64,000 nt of DNA from Dendrophyllia cribrosa (Eukaryota > Cnidaria > Anthozoa > Scleractinia > Dendrophylliidae), in contig JAJLRJ010000010.1 of NCBI GenBank assembly GCA_024195265.1, positions 20,340,284 through 20,404,283 on the forward strand, written 5' to 3'. Made by a program: the position numbers and the translations under genes. The stretch's first letter is position 1. The number at the start of each line of letters is the position of its first letter. Positions 43,565 through 56,900 of this stretch are shown in pieces. The notes below the pieces were generated by a model that worked only from the letters and a program-made list of their open reading frames with translations, was not told the origin of the DNA and did no database searches.

Positions 43565-46500
43565 CCGTGTGTTTTCGAGATCCGGCTGTGGTCATTTCGC
43601 CGCTTACTTTAAAAGCGCAGTGTTTTCGTGAGATCTTTGGCCATTTCGCTTCAGCTTCAAAGGCAACTGAGTCAGTAATTTAAAATCTTACTGCTTGAAA
43701 CTTATATCTTATAAAATTAACCTGATCTGATTGTAAAAACACTATCATTTGACTCCAGGCAGCTGAATAAACCACGATTTTTTGTTTTTGCAATGGAGTG
43801 CTTAGATCTACCTGTTCGCTTCTTTCGGCCGCTATCTTCAAAAGAACGTTTTATTAGTTTTAATTAATAATTCTCATCTTAGCTTTTTTTCAAAGCTACT
43901 ATATTTTTAAGGCCTTTTTAAAAAAAGGCTTTTTTTTGTATTTATCTAAGAGATTTGGGGATTAACTGGTGTGATTATCGTGTATTAATCTACAAATATT
44001 ATTTTATGGGGTTTAACTGAATATTGTCACTCCGAATTGTAGTATCGTCGGTGGCAGTAGGACCGACCGGCCACCTCAGGAGCCGGCCCAATGAATCGTT
44101 TCGTTGGAAAGCTGTTAGGAAGACCTTAGTTATCTTAAAAATTCTTAATAAATTAGATTATAAAATACGCTTGTCGCCTCAAACTTTCGTTCTATCGCAC
44201 TGATTGAACCTTTTTATGGCGAATACACAAAAACTTTAGTTTATTTTGGATATGAAATAAGGTCAGCTAGGAGGTTCGGAATAGTGAAAGCAGCTAACCG
44301 GATGAAATTCGGGGGATACGATTCCTTTCCCTAAAATATTCTGCCGAGGCAAGGCGCTATGCCCAAGCCATAAGCTTAAAGGTGTGCATGTCAAGTGCAA
44401 ATTAACAAACAAAAACGAAGCAAACAAACCCGTATTCAAGGTTTTGTCTGTACTTGCGAGCCTGCTTTTTACTGGGATGATATACTGTCACAAAGTGAAA
44501 CCCGGAGTTCTCAGGTTCAAGTCTTCAAGTACCGCTCTGACAACAAGCTGGGGTTATTTTAAGGAAGACTGAGATCACCGACTTCTCGACCACGTTTGGG
44601 GCTTTCGGCTGCCTTTTGGGATTTTCAACCTGTTATTATTTATACCCCGGTTTTCAGGATCATGCAAACATACCCTTAGAAATAACTGCAAGCACATGAA
44701 TAAAATAAAAATATGCGTCCTTCGTTTACTCTTGATGAGTGTTTATAGCTCAACGGCAACACAAAAGGCTGAGAATTGAAACATCAGAAACAAATACTTC
44801 AACTGTTGAACACTGAACAACTGAAAAGCTGCTAGACTCTCCACCATGGTCAAGCAACGAGAAAACACTGTTGGGGAGGAAAACGTTCGTTACGTCCGTT
44901 TTATACCGTTCCCCGTGTATTTCCCGGTGAAGGAATGACATGACGATCATGCCAAAGGGTGCATGGAGGGTGGGAAGGTGATAAGGGAGCCTGAACATCC
45001 GTTAAAGCGTACCCCCGTCCAACCCCCCAGCCACACTAATCTCCTACCCACTTCATACTTCAGTCTCTCAACTTGTTAAGTTAGATTTTCAGAAGACGTG
45101 ATCCCATTTAACGGTGCTGGAATTCCAATCCTTTCCGGTAAAGGCTCCTGTCTGTCTCTAACTCTACTCAGTGTCAATACAGAACCTTGTGCTCATCTCC
45201 ATTAATTAACCCTTTCACTCCCAGAGTCAATTATGAAGTTCTAACTTTTGAGTCTGTCGTTAACGAAATCCTTTGGTGTGACCATTCAAATAAAACTTCT
45301 TCGGCAGCACTTTTGCATGGTACCATTTGTTTTTCAAAATTAAAAAATATATAAATAAAATTGGGATTTTTCTTGAATTTTGATATTTGGCACTCTTGGG
45401 AGTTAAAGGGTTTTAAGAGTTTTTACAGCATAAGTTAGGTCATCATAAAAACCCCGGTAAAAACCTTGGATATCAAATGGGTGCAAGATGAACCAACTGA
45501 TTTTTTTTTCACTTGTTCTAATTCAGTTGCAGAATTAGTGAGCTTCAAGAAAGTTATCAGCTATGATAACATGATCAATGGAAATCGATTTCAAGCCACT
45601 TTACACCGATATCAATAAACCATGCAATATAACACTGGATTGTAATGACATTGCCGAGATTAATGTTGTAAAGTGCCCTGGTACAATACAATTAAACCCG
45701 CAGAAAGAATGGGAATCGGAGAGAAAAAAGAAAGCCTTTTCTCTTTTAGGTTGCTAACGTTTTCGACAACTATCTGATATTGCCAGAACAGGCCGTTAGC
45801 CGTCAGTGTATAGATGTTCTTTTTTGGCCTTATCTGTTCTAACACTGAATGAAAACTTTGCCATACATGTTACAATACAGAAATGAGGCAGCGTAAAAGG
45901 GCGATCACAAAAAACAAATTAATATCAATCATAAAAGATATGAAAAAGCTACAAAAATGTTTCAACGGCAGTTTAAAACAACAATCTGAACCAAGCTTGA
46001 AGTGCAGTGGAACCCATAAATAACTCAAAATAAATAAAACAATTTCTGTTGCTGAAGCGTGCACCATGTGAAAACATAATCCCTCTGGTATGCTGCAAGC
46101 TCGCCGGCAGGCGACCAACTCCTCTCAGTACCTCAGTTCATCAGTGAGTGTTCTTGAGAATTCGTTCTCTTCAGCGACCAGCTTTAGTTACGACCACTTT
46201 TTCGAAATCCCCGAGATATCGCTTACTGGAGCTTCAACTGCATTTCATAAAACGATATGACAAATAAAGATGAAGTTCATGTTTATTAAAGAAGTGTCTC
46301 GTTCAGCTGTGTTTTCGAGATTTGTTACCCTTTCGTTAAGTTCAAAAGAAAGTCGGTGCTTTGAAGTCTTTTTATAACATAGCGTGGTCAATGTATATTC
46401 TAAAATTCAGTCACTCGATGTGATTTTAAATATAGAATCATTTTGACTCTAGACAGCTGAATAAACGATTTTTATTTGTTTTGTAATGGAGTCCTTAGAC

Positions 46501-48460
46501 CAACCTGTTCGAGTTTACAAGATCGTTTACTTTATAATTCAATACTCTTCAGCTTTTTTCGAAGCTTACCACATTTTTCGGACTTGTATATATCATCTTT
46601 TTCGGTTAATCTAAGAGATTTTGAGATAAACCAGTGCAAACATCGCTTCTTTTTATCGGATTTTAAATATTGCCATACCATATCGTAGTATCGGCAACAT
46701 GAATTCGTTGTGTATATGAAGAGGGGGGTGAAGAGGGGAGGGGGGGGGATAGGAGCTACCCTCCTTGAACCCGGCTCCGATTTTTTAAGTCTTTAAATTC
46801 GAGCCTTTTACAATCTACAATCTTTGTGTGATTTTGGGATTAACTGATGTGAATATCGGATTTTTAATCTGAAAACATTATTTTATCGGGTTTAAGATAC
46901 TGACATTCCACATCGTAGTATCGCCAGCATTAATCTTTTGTGTGTAGGGTGGTAGGACCGACCCACCTTACCTTTAACCGGGGTCCCGATTTTACAGGCG
47001 AACGGCAAGCAAATACCCAAGGCATAACCTCAAGCACAAGAAGGTGTGCATGTCAATTGTAAATGGACGAAAGCAAACCACGGTTATTTAAGGCATGCAA
47101 ACGAACCGATCCAAGGTTTTGTCTGTAATGTACTTGTACTATTGTCTTCGTATTGGGCGAAGCAGATAGACGCACAAGATATAAGTTCAGGCACAACAAG
47201 ATGTTGAAGTGCAAATGAAGACAAGCTGACAAAAAGAGGAGGACTCCTGACGAAATCATTATATGTTAAGTGCAATTTCAATTGAAAAAATAGTAATCCA
47301 CGGTTTTATTTAAACATACGAGTTTGTTCTTACTGCCAGAAAATGAAATCCGGAGGTCCCTGGTCCAAGCCCCCTTCTGACCACTAACTGAAGTCAGGTC
47401 AGTTTTCGGTTGGCCCGTGTTCAACTCCTCGACCTCGCATGAAATCAGTCTTTGTTGACCCTCGGTGAGTCAGGAAGTTACAGCAAATAAGGCTTTTCAG
47501 GGGACAAAGGATTCAAAAATCAGATACAAATGGTAAACATAATAACTGAAAAGCTACAAACCCCTCCGCCATCGTCAAGCAACGAGACAAATATGGGAAT
47601 TACTAACACGATAATCGCTCCAAAGAACAGTTATGGAGGGCGGGGAAGGAGATGGGGGTAGCAGAGGACTCCTTGAAACTAACTAGATCCTTTTCAAACC
47701 TCCAGCCACACCCATTACCTACCCACTTCATAATCTCTAAACTAAAATAAGATTTTAAACGTGACCTTGTTTTGTGGTGCTGGCAATCCTTTCCGCTGAA
47801 GGCTCCAACCTGTCTATAGCTCCACTGTCAATACAGAATCTAGTGCTCATCTCTATTAAATCAATTAGTTTCTTTGTCGGTAAGCAATAGCTGTCATTCA
47901 TCTGAAATCCTTCCAGTAGAAGAGAGGTCACCATGAAAGTCGTGGAGATCAAATGAGTGCAAGATGAAGAAACTAAATTGGGTGGTTTTTTTGTTCTCAG
48001 CATGACCGAAGAATTTTAGCTTCAAGAAAGTTATCAGTGATAAGCATGATCACCATGGAATCGATTTCAAGCCACTTTACACCGATATCAGTAAACCGAT
48101 AAAATACTGAGCATGAATTGTTGACATTAATATTGAAGTACTCCAATGCAAACCAAAGCTGTAGATAGCTATTTCAAGATTTTAAAGAGAGGGGACCAGG
48201 ATAAAAAAGCTTCTCCTTTTCGTTTGTTCTCCGAGAGACCGGTAAAAACGTTCTTATTTTCTCTACAACTGAATGAAAACTTTACCGTACATGTCACAAA
48301 CACAATACAAAAAGGCAATCTGAAATGGAGTTCACAAAAACAAAGACTTCCCCGTCCTTTTAAAGATACATAGAAAAGCTGCAAAACATTTCAATGTTAT
48401 AGTTTAAAACAATTGACAAACTGAACCTGGCTAGAAGTGCACTGCCGCTCTCCATAACTT
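43565..48460. repeat. Diverged tandem segmental duplication, two units of ~2.2-2.5 kb
   Basis: Unit A (about 43565-46025) and unit B (about 46308-48460) align in order through several blocks. These include CAGCTGAATAAA..CAATGGAGTGCTTAGA / AATGGAGTCCTTAGA (43757 and 46452), AACTGAAAAGCT..GTCAAGCAACGAGA (44815 and 47542), GTGCTCATCTC (45190 and 47844), CGATTTCAAGCCACTTTACA (45586 and 48062) and GAATGAAAACTTT (45847 and 48272). Divergence is visible throughout, so the duplication is not recent. No coding sequence was recognised in either unit. Unit A alone contains a TTAA MITE. Confidence 0.75.
45206..45410. mobile_element. TTAA MITE, CCCTTTCACTCCCAGAG ends, in duplication unit A
   Basis: Starts after TTAA (45206-45209) with CCCTTTCACTCCCAGAG and ends CTCTTGGGAGTTAAAGGG at 45410; the right TTAA is altered to TTTTAA. 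The interior shares GGTACCATTTGTTTTTCAA and GTGTGACCATTCAAATAAAA with the inverted copy at 60831-60995. It is absent from the corresponding point of unit B (CTCATCTCTATTAAATC, about 47850). Confidence 0.8.
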
Positions 48461-49385
48461 GAGGACCATTTGCAAAGAACAAAATAGGAATTACATAAAT
48501 GCATACTTTATTACCGTATTATATACATGAGTACAAATCAAAAGCAATCCTTTCAACAAACCCAAACCGACTCCAAAGGGCTAAATTAGATCTGGGCCAA
48601 AATAACATTGGGAAAAAATAAAGAAAGTTGCTAATTGTTACTAATTTTGTCCAGTCATGATGTTTCAAATACGACGGAAATATTTTTTCTTTTCTCAAAA
48701 CATCCTTTTTCCCACTATATTGTTCAAGAAATGGGACTGTTTAGTTACTACGGAAACCAGTTAACTTCTTATCGTAGCATTCTTCTATTTCCTTTCAATA
48801 GTTTATACCTAAACACACACAGAACATTACAAGGTTGTCAAGGTACCTCATGTATGCATCCACGAAAGCTTTCACTTTGGGGGAGACGTGACAAAAAGAA
48901 TTATTCTTTCAATATATCAAACGGATATCCCGCACTGTAACATATTGAAAGATATTTCATACACTTGGCGTATGTATCAAACTTTTAATTTGTTTTTCAT
49001 GCCATTTTGTTCGAGAAAACTATATACGCCCGCCCGACTCTATTTGGACCTATAATATTGTAAATTTTGTTTGGTGTGCGACGAATGAAACCGTAAACTT
49101 TATATTCAAACACAGCGGCGCGTTCGCCCGTTCGCTATGAAAAGCTCTAGAAATCGTCAAAAGTATAACGTAAAATATCCTTTAACAGGAAGCGGCGGCA
49201 ACAGAAATTGGGCAAATATCACTGCGGTTGAAAGATTTAAGGATCATTCAATAAAAATAAAACGTTCAGAGCAATCAGCAGTAACTTTCTTGGGAAAGTT
49301 TATAAAGTTTATGCAATAACTGGATTCGGGTAATCGTCTGATTCGATTTTAACCAACAAAAGAACGGCTCAGAGAACTCTCTAAC
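48461..49385. other. Intergenic, no gene recognised
   Basis: An open frame of 101 codons on the + strand (48635-48940) has no family resemblance. Nothing else was seen. Confidence 0.4.
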
Positions 49386-50280
49386 AGTTTTTTTTTTTTT
49401 ATTTATTTTTTTATTAACAATACAATACAATAACTAAATTACAGCACAGAGAAAAACAAACAAAAAGAGAAGGTTCAAAGAAAGTACAGTTGAGACAGGA
49501 GCAATAAACGAACCTTGATTGAGAACAATCAGTCAGATATATCTAGTTAAATATAAGATTTACAAATCTTTAAAAATATTTTTGGTATTTGACCGTCAGG
49601 GGAAAGGAAACAATCGATATCAAGAGCTATATAAAGAACAATCTTTAAGAAAGTTCCATTTTTTAGTGTCCCCAGCTTTTTTCTCTATAATAGATCTTGA
49701 CTTAACTAGGCGCAGAAAATTTGCAAAATTAGGCGATATTTCATCCATTTTGGCTTGCCAAATATGAAACCGCGCTAACAGTAGACAATAGTTTAATTGA
49801 CACGAGTATTCTGTAGAATGAGGCTCCGGCCTCAAGCCCAGTGCAGTAATATTCAATAAGTTGTATTTGCCGATTAACGGAAGAGCGTTTTGAAGCCAGT
49901 CGGTTACGCTTTTCCAAAAGGAGGCTGTAACATGGCAAGACCAAAACAGTTTGCCAGTCAATGAAAATGATAGGAAACTTGTGTAAAAACCGCGCGAACC
50001 AATAAATCCACTTAAAATATACAGTGCGGCGGTCTATTTTTTCGCAACATCTAATGATTAAACACTCTTCAGTGTAGTGCACTCTTGATTCAGTATCTTC
50101 CCAGAGTGACCATTCTGCTCTCATGCAATAATACCTTAAGACTTCCTTTGACAAAATGTGATATCCTAAATATCGGCCAGGGAGTGGTCCCTGCAAGCAG
50201 ACATGCATGCAGCGGCACGGCCCAATTTTACCAATCCTTGCTTTTTCTGAAAGCGCCGAGAGAAATTCATGCTGCTCTAG
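49386..50280 (-). pseudogene. LINE (Tx1/L1-like) 3' end with poly(A) tail
   Basis: On the minus strand, decayed frames from about 50280 downward carry LPGRYLGYHILSKEVLRYY, then KLFWSCHVTASFWKSVTDWL (the zinc-binding end domain, FWSCHVTASFW), LLNITALGLRP, LNYCLLLARFHIWQAK and FLRLVKSR before a stop near 49620. About 200 bases of 3' UTR follow and a poly(A)-like run (T-rich on the + strand, 49388-49412). Several frame changes show it is dead. It is the C-terminal part missing from the LINE at 31994-33336. Confidence 0.72.
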
Positions 50281-50288
50281 TTAGCTAG

Positions 50289-50741
50289 TGTAGGCCCCCG
50301 GGGGGGGGGGGGGGGGGGGGTACTTGACCAATATTTGGGTATAGGGGTGCCGCTGAGGGTCTGAGACCCTGATCCTGTTTAGGACAAAAATAAACGAAAA
50401 TACCTACCCTGTGTAGGACAACACCCTCTATTTTAGGACCCTGGCTAGGACACAGTTGATGCGTGGTTATTGACCTGAGCTTTAAAAAAAATAGTAGATG
50501 GATCCTTTGAAAAGAAAACGACTTCGCCTTCGCATGAATATACTAATCACGACAAGGGAGTCACCACAAGCGCTAAGTTAACTGGAACCATACCCTGTTT
50601 AGGACAGATTCAGACCCTGTTTAGGACAGACTCGCGTTAAATTATATACCCTGTTCAGGACAAAAATGCCAAAAACCATACCCTGTCCAGCGGCACGTCC
50701 CCGTATAGGTCATATAAGGGAGTACACCCCGCGGGTGTAGG
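50289..50741. mobile_element. MITE with poly-G end and CCCTGTTTAGGACA internal repeats
   Basis: The element at 50295-50735 is flanked by TGTAGG on both sides (50289-50294, 50736-50741). The ends CCCCCGGGGG...GTACTTGACC and the inverse (GTACACCCCGCGGG) form imperfect inverted repeats that continue through GTGCCGCTG. About seven copies of (AC)CCTGTTTAGGACA-like motifs lie on the inner sides. No open frame. Confidence 0.78.
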
Positions 50742-52640
50742 GCACTTTGATTTCGCTACTTCATTTAGGCTCTCAAGGCGCTTTCTCGCAACAAACTAGC
50801 TCCAAAATGTTGGCGTTAGATAGTGAAAATAATAAATGAAAAAAAAAAATTAGAAAGAAAAAGAAATGTAATGAAATGGGCGAGATTAAAATGCACACAA
50901 ACAAGAAACGTCTGCCACAAACTCGAGGTTTTTTTAGGATAACATATAACGAATACTCTTTACAGTTTTGTCTTAAACAACGAACAAGCTGGGAATGCTT
51001 ACAGCTAAAGAAACGAAAGTAAAAACTAAATAAACCCTCGTCCACCTACGACCTACATACCCACTGAGTTTAGTTCTTTTGCTAGATTTCCTTCGTAAAA
51101 ATTTTGGAGCCTGGAAAGACTTGGTAGGTTTTCAATTGATAATTTCACAAACAGTAACACTGTAACCCATGCAACCACAGCTGTTCATATACACCTGTCA
51201 GTAAGTTGTTATTGTGCTCTAACCAATCATATTCGATAATTTAATTTTTTACTCTTCCAATTGCACTGCACAGTCCTACCCTGCGTTACACAAATATTGT
51301 TAAAAAATAAATGGTTTAATAATTGAGTCACGAGAGCAACAGCAAAATGCTCAAAATTTGAACCCCAGATCTAATGTTTTTGACAAAGCCCATTTTGCTT
51401 ACCCGCGGTGAAAATTACATATTTATCCACTCTTGCTACGCAATGCGACAATCCCGCACTTTTGTCGCGACATTCCTCGCGATTTTTCAGCTGTCGTCGT
51501 CCTCTTTTCGAGAGTGGCTGCATGTGCGATTTTTCAACACGTGGTTCACAGCACATAATTTGCATCTCGAAAACTATATACAGGAGGTTGAAATGATGAT
51601 ATGACGTTTGAGTCGAAATAATCAGAAAAAATTCTGAGTATCCCCAAATAAAATTCTAGGTAGAGATTGAGCGCTATGGAGTCATGGGGAGCTGACGTCA
51701 TACAACTATGTTCATACTTCATTCAGCTTTGCAGTACCGTGGCAGGACATTTGTCTGCGGCACATGTATGAACCTAGTTGTATCAACTTACTTTCAGGAC
51801 TTGCTTCCAAAGCGCAGTGGTTGAGCAACCGACCGTTCCGGTAAGTTCATGGTTCCACTCCAGAGGCGACACGGATAGGAAGAATCGTGTCTTTTCTGAG
51901 CATTTCAACTGGAGAACACATATACACAAGACTTAACATTTTGTCATGTTTGTTTGGAAGAAATTTGACCCCCCCTGGGCCTCCTAAAGTTGTCTTGGAA
52001 AAAATCTGGTGATAATAATTTGTTCAAAAAACCTTTCGTAAACTTTTCGGTTTAAAATTCGCAAAAATCGTGCAAAGGTGGCCAGTAATGTTACTTACAA
52101 AAACTGAAAAATGTACAAAGACGTGGAAATGTCTCGGTTTTACTGTTAGGGAAAAAGAGATACAATTATTGACTCATATCTGGCCAAGAGAACTTGGGGT
52201 CGCGCGTTTTGACAGTTTTGAAATCAAAAATAGCTCAAGGACCAAAGACCCGAAGTGCCTTCGTTACGGAGAGTCTGCGGGTAAAACCCTTAAGTACAAT
52301 TCAAACAAAGCTAACGAGCAGTACTTTTCTTTGGTAATTCCAACTGTAGAGTTTGTGGATGAAATTGCAATCATTCAAACAGAACTACTAGGCAACATTT
52401 TGCCGTGGTGCTGTGCTCGCCTGTGCGAGTCGTTTCTAATTTGAAAGTTTATGGATGGAATTCTGATACCTATAAAGTGCAACCCAAAATGAAAGAGCAA
52501 AAAGAGAGAGTTTTAAAAAGCTAGAATTTTGGTCTTGCCAGCCATGAGTTAACCCTTTTTAGTCCGTTTTTGCAGTTTAAGACTTTGCCATTAAGATAAC
52601 TATTCCACTCAGGAGCTGTTCGGGGATGAGAATGAACAAA
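50742..52640. other. Intergenic, SINE-like piece, no clear gene
   Basis: A 124-codon + frame at 52070-52444 starts with GTG (first ATG at 52088) and includes EFVDEIAIIQTELLGNILP; no family was recognised and I do not call it. A CRE octamer lies at 51693-51700. Nothing else of note apart from the SINE-like piece listed separately. Confidence 0.35.
51792..51870 (+). repeat. Possible tRNA-derived SINE head
   Basis: AGCGCAGTGGTTGAGC resembles a Pol III A box and GGTTCCACTCC, about 40 bases later, resembles a B box. Spacing and order fit a tRNA-derived SINE, but the B box departs from consensus and no tail or target duplication was identified. Confidence 0.35.
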
Positions 52641-52659
52641 CAACACAAGTTCTTTTAGT

Positions 52660-53319
52660 TGAAACATATTATTTCTTTTATTTACATCCTATGATGCTGG
52701 TTTTCTCTCTCACCAAATTAAGCGACACTTCAGGTCGTGTACAAAATTGTAAAAATATTATAAATTATCTATTTCTTTCACAATTTATAAAGATCTCCGC
52801 ATAAGCAAATATACAATATTATTTATAAAAATGTTTCTTGTGTCATAAATATTTTATGCAGTATGCATTTCTTTTAAAAAAATATACAGACGTTGCTGTC
52901 TATTTGAACCTCAACGAGTGTCGTAAACTAACTATAACATTATGATAAGACCGCAATTTCAGTATTTACAATAACTGTACAGAGATATTGTGTAGTCACG
53001 TCTATCAAAATGGTTTAGAAAAAGCAGTCTTTAAAACAAAACGCTTTGCATTTGAACGATGAACCCTAATAACAGGTAACAATAACCAAAGTGAGTGTTT
53101 TTTCTTGTTGGTGTTTTTTAAAAAGCGATTCCCTAAAGGCTTTTTGGTGTTAGGAAAATATTCTTGCTCAGAAACGAATTAACCGCTTCTTATTTTTTTT
53201 TCTTATAAATAAATAGCTTTTATGGTTTAAAAAATCTCTCTAAGGAACGCTTTAAGTTTCTGCGCATTTGAGAGCAGAAAAGTCTATTTATTAATGAAGT
53301 CTCTTTTGGAATGCAACAT
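52660..53319 (-). other. 3' UTR of the ERG/FLI-like gene, poly(A) signal at 52677-52682
   Basis: About 640 bp of AT-rich, ATTTA-containing sequence follows the ETS stop codon on the minus strand and ends at AATAAA (52677-52682 on the minus strand). The AU-rich elements suggest message instability. This is inference from composition. Confidence 0.55.
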
Positions 53320-53990
53320 CTAGGCGTAGTAGGTCATTCCTGCGCCCAGAGGAGGTCCGTACATCGGTCTTGTCTGTGGATAAGCGGGCGGAGCCCTCGC
53401 CCAGTAAGACATTGGATAACAGCTATTGGCTGCTGGGTGTGAAAACAGCGATGTGGCGGCTGGGAAACCGGCGTAAAAGTCTGATCCAGGGAACTTGTAG
53501 GCGGCCTGGGCATGTGCTTGAGCGTCCGATGTGATTGGCTGATTGAGTTGAGCCAATCCTTGGAAGTCGAACTTGTAGGCGTATCTCTTGCCGTGGATTT
53601 TGGTCATGATGTTTTTGTCGTAATAGTATCGCAGAGCTCGGCTAAGCTTGTCGTAGTTCATGTTTGGCTTGTTCTTGCGCTCGCCCCATTTTCGGGCAAC
53701 TTCGTCAGGATCTACGAGCTTGAATTCGCCGTTGGCACCTTCCCAAGCGATGCAAGTCGAGTTCTTTGGGTCTGACAAGAGCTCGAGAAGGAACTGCCAC
53801 AATTGAATCTGTCCACTGCCAGTGCTTGTGGGTTCGGGGCGGCTGCCAACGTTGGCACTAGCGAACGAGCTTGGGAGGGACTGGGGCTCGGGCACGGACA
53901 TTGGTCTAGATGGTACAACACTGTCCTTCATGTGCGACAATCTTGGAGTAGATGAAGGCGACGCCCATGATGAACTTCTGTCAAGGGAAT
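53320..53990 (-). CDS. ERG/FLI-like gene, exon with the whole ETS domain
   Basis: Final coding exon. The acceptor is TTATTTCTAG and the exon opens in phase with a Ser/Pro-rich linker (residues 228-287). The ETS winged-helix domain follows, then a Tyr/Pro/Ala-rich activation-type tail (about 371-449) ending GMTYYA. An entire DBD on one exon is as in vertebrate ERG/FLI. Confidence 0.95.
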
Positions 53991-56900
53991 CTAGAAATAA
54001 AAGGAAAAAAAATCATGAATATAACTGCTCAGTGGTTAAAAACAAATGGTTTTCTCTTAGAAAGCTGGGCATGTGAGACAGAAACGGGATGTATAGACAA
54101 TCCAGGAAAATTGTGAGAGCAAAGAGTTTCCAAAAAACAAGTTGTTTGCTTTTAGTAGATAAGTACTTTTTGACAACAAAAAGAAACCAGCTTGATGCTT
54201 CGAGAAAGAGGGGAAAAGAAAGAATTCCAACTCACCATTTGCGCTGAATCGTCCTTGAAGGTTTTCAGTGCTTCTGACAACTGAAGGATTGCTTGTGATA
54301 ACGGGGTGATGTCTCGAGTCAAACAGAGGTGGAGATGGAGTATGGTAAGAAGCTGAAAATAAAAGAACAAAACATCCAATAAGCATCTTGCGTACCATAC
54401 AGAACAACAACTATTGTTGTTAAAGCATTTTCAAATCAGTCAAAAACTTCACAGGGGAACAAAATAGTTTAAAAACTCACGAGATAATGTACAGTTGCTC
54501 AGGGGAAAAGTTTTGATAAGAATCAAAAGAAAATAAGTAGTGCTTACCTTGTGTTGAGGCGGGGGCCAAAGCGCTATCGATGTCATCAGAGGTAAGATTT
54601 GGGAGAGGAGCTGAAATAAACAAAACAGAAATACAAGATAAGTTCGTTGTCTAACAAATAATCTCACGCGCGCACCGGCTAAAAACATGTCACTAACTTC
54701 AGATTTTAATCAGATGTTGCATGTTGTTTTCTTGAAGTTTACTCTAACTTTCACCTTGGCCTAAAATTAACTCAAGTGGTAATCCAATTTTTCCTTACGC
54801 CCTTCAGCTAAAACAAGTTTTTATTACTGCACGATGCAAGGGAGGATAAATTAAATCCATCTTTAAAACTTTCGCAATAAAGATGACGCTCAGATTCTTT
54901 ACTAATTGGATGACGATTTTTCGAGATGCAATAGGTTTAAATCTCTCGAGCCAGTGTCTTTTTACTTACTTTTTCGCAACACGCACAAATGAGCCATCAA
55001 AATGTCTCCATTGTAGGCTGGCGCGAGTTTCATGAATCCCTCTCGGGTCAGCTTGCATAGTTGTTTGCCGTCCATGTCGAATCGGTCGGCATCGATGTCT
55101 TTGAGACTGAATTCCTTGATTGCCCACTGGATCCATTGGCGAACATGTTCTTTAGTCCAGCAAAGAGGATCTGAATTTAAAAACAACAGAAAATTAGATT
55201 ATCAATATACTTTCCATTTAAGAAGGATAGTATAGAATTCCGCTTGGAAAAAAATATAACGGAAAGTACGATTTATTATACTATTAGTCCCCACTGGAAT
55301 AGTCGCACTTAAGGATTTCAGCCGCAGATACTAAACTGAACGATTTTATGCTCTTTTCTGGGATGGGTAACAAAAGCTTTGATATCGATAATAATGATTG
55401 ACTCGAGAGGCATTTTTAAAACATTCGATCAATCTGCCAGCACATAGTTGTTTATGAGGTTTTATCCGTTATTAAAATCTTCGGGATGTAATTCTCAGCT
55501 GTAAAGTTTCAGCGGGTAATGCAAGAACAGTATCGGGAATGTTTGTTAAGTTGTCTTTTTTTTAACAAACAAGGAAAACCACCGCAGCTTTTTGAAGGAC
55601 CGACTCGAAAAGAAAAGGATCGAAATCCATTCAAAAAAATATATATGTGTGTTCTAACTTTGTTAAAAAAATATAAGTGCCGAAGACACAGCAGGCTGTT
55701 TCCGCTTCTTCTCGAAATTAGGCAATCTATATTCGCTCTTTCCGGTTCCCTCCGAACTTGAACATTATATCTAAATAGTTCAAATTCAACTTTGGGTGAG
55801 AGAAGTCCAAAATCCTTATCGATAAGTAATAATGCTCTGTGGTTAACACGTAATCGCTCTGATTTTCACGTCTCGGTGTCAAACCAAAAGGCCGGGGAGT
55901 GTCTCATAAGACCGCCCAAATCTTCTTGCGACACTAGCCGATACAAGCGAGAAATTCAATCTGGCAATGCGAGAAATCACGGAGCGCGTTTCAACTGGAG
56001 TGACATAATACCTAGGGTGTGACTAATTTTGATAGACATTAGACGAAGTTTTGGCAATTTCAAAATGAAATCCCTCACCGGCTGGAACTATGACCCGCTT
56101 CTCATGCGATAGATTCTGTGGGACGGGGGAAGGCGAGTTTCTTTCCACGAAGTCATTGCTTGGGACATAAGCTCTCTTGGCCAGTGGCTCTTCGAGTTCC
56201 GCTTCCAATGGTCGCTTCTTACTGTAGTATTGGTTGTCGTGTTTGCTGGTTGGTTTCAGTGGCTTGTAAGGATCATTGAATGAAGGCTCGAAAAGCGACT
56301 GATCATCCGGGATCAAATCCTACAAGTAAAGAATAAATTTAATGATTAGAGTCTTTACCAAAGTCGTGTGTAGTTTAACAAAACACTTAGCTCGCGACGC
56401 AAAAGTTACTAACAAGGCGACACAGAACGACCACAAGAGAACAAATCTGTTTTCGATTATAAGTGTTACTCAATTATGCACATGGTTAGAATTTTCCATC
56501 TCTTCTATCGCCTCCATTTTGTGAACAAATGGATTGAAATCGGCTATAACGCAAGCGCTTCAACATAAGCTTCATCACAATGTTAAAGGAACAATAAGCC
56601 TTTTCAACCGCAAAACCATAAAGTCCTCGTCATCAAAATTTGACATGGCACACGCAGTTACTCATCTTTGGCTCCAAATATGTATATATATTTATAGTAT
56701 AGATGTATCTAATTATGCTCCAAGGTTTTCATAAAACGAATGTTCGGCAACTGTTTAAGTAAACTACAAAAGGCGTCCTTAAACTATTGAAGTTTTGTGA
56801 AAGCGGGTTCTCTTTAAGAGCGCTAAAAAGCAAAAAATTATCACATTTAGAACAATAACAAGTGGCATTCCTTTACATGTAGCAAGGGCGAGAGAGTTAA

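Noticed and set aside
52070..52444. 124-codon + frame
   Set aside because: It starts with GTG, and the ATG-initiated part has no recognised domain, splice context or repeat identity. Left as unannotated.
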